A stretch of 64,000 nucleotides of DNA, taken from Sitta carolinensis (lineage: Eukaryota; Chordata; Aves; Passeriformes; Sittidae). The DNA lies in NCBI GenBank assembly GCA_032173965.1, contig CM063294.1, positions 7,610,452 to 7,674,451 of the forward strand, given 5' to 3'. The notes under the pieces are model-generated. The model worked only from the letters and a program-made list of their open reading frames with translations. It was not told the DNA's origin and searched no databases. Made by a program: the position numbers and the translations under genes. Shown here one piece after another: positions 60,151 to 64,000 of the stretch (position 1 is its first letter; the number at the start of each line of letters is the position of its first letter).

Positions 60151-60479
60151 CGGCTCTTACGGGATCCAAAAGGGCGTGATTTACAGCCCCGAGCATCGCT
60201 CAGCTCCCCACCCGGCAGAGCTGGCTTAGGGCTGTGTAAATAATATTGTGCAGTGATGCAGAGCCCGGGCCAGCGAGAGCTGGGGCTGCCAGCGTGGTCA
60301 GCACTCCTGGCACCACGGTGGGGTAATGCCCCTTTGTTCCCTCGGGAAAACCCTCGGAAAAGCCAGGGCGAGGGCTTTTGGGACAATGGGGGCACAGCAG
60401 AGGATGGATCCTTGTCCCAGCCCGCTCGATGCCAGCAACAAATTCCTGGCCGCCCTGTCCAGCCGTGCCGTGTCTCTGT

Positions 60480-60645
60480 GTTTGTGCAATGGCAGGAGCC
60501 GGCAGAATTAAGCACTTTTTGTTTTTCCCTTTTTTGAGGATGGGGAGTTTTAATTCCCACCAAACAATGTTCTTTTTCCAGCAAGCTTAAAATAAGCTTT
60601 TTTGGCTCGGGCGTCTCTGGAGCCGTTGTGCAAATAAGGATGTGA
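60480..60645. promoter_or_regulatory. AT-rich candidate enhancer with MEF2-like site
   Basis: An island of lower GC containing GCTTAAAATAAGC (palindromic, MEF2-like), TTTTAATTCCC, ATTAAGCACTTTTT (NKX-like core) and GTGCAAATAAGG (octamer-like). It resembles muscle or heart regulatory elements. Inference from motifs only. Confidence 0.35.
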
Positions 60646-61620
60646 GCTCCGTGCTCTGGCCAGGCCAGCACTACCTGCCAGGGGGGTTTTGGGGGGACAT
60701 GGGAGGCCCCCAGGCCTGACCCTCCTCCCGCCACAGCACAGGGCTGGCTCTGGCCAGGACAGCTCGCTGGAGCTTTCCTTTGATGAGTGGAAAATGTTGC
60801 TCACACAGAGATAGGGATGAGGCTGTGCTGGAGCCTCCTGCCAGAGCAGCCTGTCTGGCTCTGGGGTGTGTGAGCACACCAGCTCAGGTGTGCTGGGGCC
60901 TCACAAACCCCACCAGGAGCTGGGCTCTGGAGCAGCCTGGTGCCCAGAGAAGTGGCCATGCCCTGCAGAGTGGCACCACCAGTGATGCTGCCCATTGGCC
61001 AGATGGAGGGGACTGCACACCCCACACCAGCTCCCACCCCTGCAGGGACATCCCTGCTCGTGGGAAACTGCACAAAGCTGTTTTCTGCCAGGGTGGAGCT
61101 GTGGCCTGGCTTCCCCCCAGTCCCTTACCTGCAGTCCCCGTGGTGTGCTCTGCCACATGAGCCCTGCCCAGCACAGCCCTGCTGCCAAGCGGGAGCAGGG
61201 CATGACATGAGTGCCCTGCATCTCCTGGACTGGGTTCTGTGAGGGCAAAAAAGCACCTGGGTTTACTCAGGGCAAGTGGAGCTAGTCTTCACAGCCTCTC
61301 CTGCTCCATTTAGATCCCTGTTCCCCATCTCCAGGCCCTGCTCTCCACCCAGATTTCCCATGGCAGTGTGGCAAAGTGGTGACAGCAACAGAGTACAAAA
61401 CCTGAGAGCACCTCTCCTCTCCCCTCCGGGTAACCCCTGCCCAGGAGAGCCCGGGGGGGGTTCCAGCGCTCCAACCCCAGCACAGCCTGCTCCCTCAGGG
61501 ATGGCACAGCAGCCAGGATGGGCACACGGAGCCCTCCAGCCCTCCTGTCCCAGCCTTCCCATCCCAGCCCCTTTCCTCAGGCGAGGCCGGTGGGGAGAAA
61601 CCTCCCGCGCCCGCCCCCGC
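60646..61620. other. Intergenic GC-rich stretch
   Basis: No feature I can support. Confidence 0.4.
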
Positions 61621-61624
61621 CTCC

Positions 61625-61775
61625 CCCAGCTTATCAAATTTGGCCATGTCTGAAAAGGCCTGGTTTCCTTTTCACCAAAAAAGATCAAAACTGGGTAATT
61701 GGCTGCCGACACAGATGCCTCTGCTCCTCTCTCATGTGTAAACAGCATTGCCGAGCGCTGACACAACGCAGGCGG
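61625..61775. promoter_or_regulatory. Candidate conserved element with GATA and CArG-like cores
   Basis: Contains CTTATCAAATTTGGCC (a GATA core overlapping a one-mismatch CArG-like TCAAATTTGG), then TCACCAAAAAAGATCAAAAC, GGGTAATTGG and GTGTAAACA (FOX-like). Surrounding sequence is GC-rich. Motif-based inference. Confidence 0.35.
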
Positions 61776-62324
61776 CCGCGGCACACGCAGGCGCCCCGGG
61801 GCTGCCACCCGCCCTCCCGGCGGTGCCAACGCCGCGGGTGAAATCGCTGGGTGCAGGCTCAGCACCCCAAAAAATGCTGGTGGCCAAAAGCCGGGTGCTG
61901 CCCTACACCCGAAGCCCAGGCAGGTGGTGGCAGGGCTCCTCTGGCAGGTCCTGAGGTGACACACGGGACACTGTGCTGGGATTTCAGCAAAGCCTCTCAA
62001 ACGCTGTGCTGGGGATGGGGCAGGGGCAGGAGCAGCCAGGCTGTTCCCTGCTGCATCCCAGGGCTGCCAGGAGGAGGGGACAGCGTGAGTTGGGGGTGCA
62101 GAGTCTTTTACCAAATTTATGGGGTTTTCTAGAGGCACAGCTCACAGACTGGGAAAAGGAGGTGGAAATTCCCCTCTGCCCTACAAAACTCAAGGGCCTT
62201 CAAATCCCTGGGGGTGCACGGTGAGGCGGGAGGAGGGAAACAGCATCCAGTGCTGCCACCAAAGGAGCAGGGCAGAGCCTGCTGCCCGGGAACAGCGCCG
62301 GGCATCGCCTGGGCTGGGGCTGCA

Positions 62325-62440
62325 GGGAAGGAGAGAGGGATGGAGAGGAGGGGCGGAGGGATGCAGGGAGGGATGGAGGGCGGGCTGGAGGGGCGGAGGG
62401 ATGCACGGAGGACTGGAGATGGATGCGCACGGAGGGCTGG
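62325..62440 (+). repeat. G-rich purine minisatellite
   Basis: Irregular GGAGGGATGG / GGGGCGGAGGGATGCA units with at least eight runs of three or more guanines on +, giving quadruplex potential. Confidence 0.75.
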
Positions 62441-64000
62441 GAGCGGTTGGGTGGCGGACAGCACCATCGCGTGGCACTCGACCGCCGGGACAGCGACAGC
62501 CCCTGTGCCCTGCTCGGGGAATTACAGCCAGCACTCCCGTGCCTCAGTTTCCCCCACCGCAGCACCCTACACGGCGGTGCCTGGCCCCGGAAAGCCAGGG
62601 CAGCGCCCACCAGCACCCCGTAGACCCACGGGCAGCTGTGGGCACAGCTGCTATGTCCCCATGGCAGGAGCTGGAAGGCAGCACAAGGGGAAGGGTTTGG
62701 GGATAGGCAGACCAGGGGTACAGGGGTGGCATCACCTCACTGCTGGGCAGAGGGGTCTGGGGGCTCCTGGGGACAGCGGAGCTACTGCTGGTGGTGGCAC
62801 ACAGATGACAGTGGGCCCTCAGCCCCAGGTTACCTGCTCACCTTGCAGGACACAGCCACCCCTGCTCCTCCTGTGAGCCCCTGCTCCACCAGCCATGTCC
62901 CTCCAGCCCTGAGAGGGCTGTGACCATGCTGGTGACACCAGCAGAGCCCAAACCCCCTCCCCAGAGCATGTTATTGCCAAGAGAGCCCCTCAGGGCTGCC
63001 TGGTCCAGAGGGGACTCGCCACTGACCACAGTCACCACCGCCAGCAGAGCCAGCGCCCGGGGCGGCGACAGTGGCCGAGTCCCAGACCACGCTGGCCCCC
63101 TGCCCTGTCTGCTCCGAGGCTCCCTGGCACCTTGGGGACCGGACACACCTCTGGTGGGGCACAGCCAGGGGCTGGGGCTTTCCCTTTTTAGCCGCTCAGC
63201 TCACAGGGACCGGCCACACTGCAGGACAGCGGCCGGCACCCCTGCGCGGCCATGGAGCCCGCTCCAAACCTGGTAGGTGCCTCCCCGGCAGCTCGGGGCT
63301 TGCTCCTCGTTTTCCTTCTCTAAGAGAAGGATTTGCATGCTTGTTTACCTGGGGTTGTTTGCTTTGGAGGTGCCTGCTGTGGTCTGCCAGGGCTCCCACC
63401 CTGCCCGGCAGGACGAGGATGCAAAGCCACGGACAGTCCGGCTCCAGCTGGGGGGAACAGCCCTGGCCGAGAGCTCCCTGCCCCGGGGCACTGCACACCC
63501 AGGGGCCCGGGCTGCCTGGGACATGAAGAGCAGGACTAGAGAAAGCGACTTTGTTCCCTGCTGGGTGGCAGCACAGGGCTGCTCGGCCCGGCGAGGCCGG
63601 AGGGAGAAGGGGAGGAAAAAAGCATCTTTTTTCTCTCACCGTTCTCGGAGCATGGAGGGAGGGAGAGTGTTTGGATAAAGATCCCATTCTTGACTGTCTC
63701 ATCTCTGTAAGGCTCCTTTTAAACCAGAGGCTGCCCAGGTACAGCCTGAGCTGGGTCCCTCCTGGCACACAGCTGCCTCAGGGTGGGCAGGGGCACTTTG
63801 GGCAGCACAAATTGCCAGCTGCAGGCAGGGTGAGGGGCAGCCACACACACCAGCTCATCATGACTGTGTGCCCACCATCCCTGCAAACTGCCCTCAGGTG
63901 TTTCTCGCCTGCAGGCCAGCACTGCCTTTGGACATTGAATGTGCCACCTCCAAGTCAGTGTGGTCCTGGGAGGAGGGAGAGCTCCCCTTCCACACCAGTC
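62441..64000. other. Intergenic GC-rich window end
   Basis: No gene recognised. The next coding gene in the human order (IL17B) is not visible, so it must lie beyond the window or be absent. Confidence 0.4.

Noticed and set aside
52000..64000. Possible IL17B or other protein genes beyond the microRNA cluster
   Set aside because: I looked for the cysteine-rich IL-17 core in the translated frames and found none. Remaining frames have no family resemblance.

Overview
This is a vertebrate nuclear window, almost certainly from a bird. Three things point there: CR1-type retroposon fragments, compact introns, and a conserved gene order. The order is CSNK1A1 (casein kinase 1 alpha) on the + strand, then the miR-143/miR-145 cluster on the - strand. 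In human these are also neighbours, in the same relative orientation, with the microRNAs inside the lncRNA CARMN. I cannot name the species.

Layout. 1-1,380: repeats (one arm of a near-perfect inverted repeat, an LTR-like fragment, two CR1 fragments). 1,385-2,450: CpG-island promoter and 5' UTR of CSNK1A1. 2,109-33,015: the complete CSNK1A1 coding region in ten constitutive exons, which translate to 337 residues. An optional 84-nt 'L' exon lies in intron 4. An optional 36-nt 'S' segment ends exon 9 and is skipped through a GC donor. An alternative read-through terminal exon follows exon 9. The main 3' UTR runs to about 34,075, with a second poly(A) signal at 34,517. 36,811-37,743: a 4-copy minisatellite and the second arm of the inverted repeat, so 519-bp arms with four mismatches bracket the whole kinase gene.

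From about 38 kb the sequence changes to a GC-rich, minisatellite-rich compartment without protein-coding genes that I can support. It carries pre-miR-145 (about 46,482-46,568) and pre-miR-143 (about 46,825-46,930) on the - strand. All four mature arms match the human sequences as I remember them. A - strand AATAAA at 46,285-46,290 is a plausible 3' end for the primary transcript. A perfect CArG box with a CTATTTATAG TATA/MEF2 element 46 bp away, at 50,333-50,397, is a plausible smooth-muscle promoter about 3.5 kb upstream of miR-143. A second CpG island near 56 kb may be a distal CARMN-type promoter. Several AT-rich islands between 56 and 62 kb look like conserved regulatory elements.

How the parts fit: CSNK1A1 is a housekeeping kinase (Wnt/beta-catenin priming, PER and p53 pathways) whose isoforms are set by splicing choices readable here. 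The microRNA unit is an SRF/myocardin-type smooth-muscle and cardiac programme transcribed towards the 3' end of CSNK1A1. Long open frames in the GC-rich half are by-products of tandem repeats and low stop-codon density.
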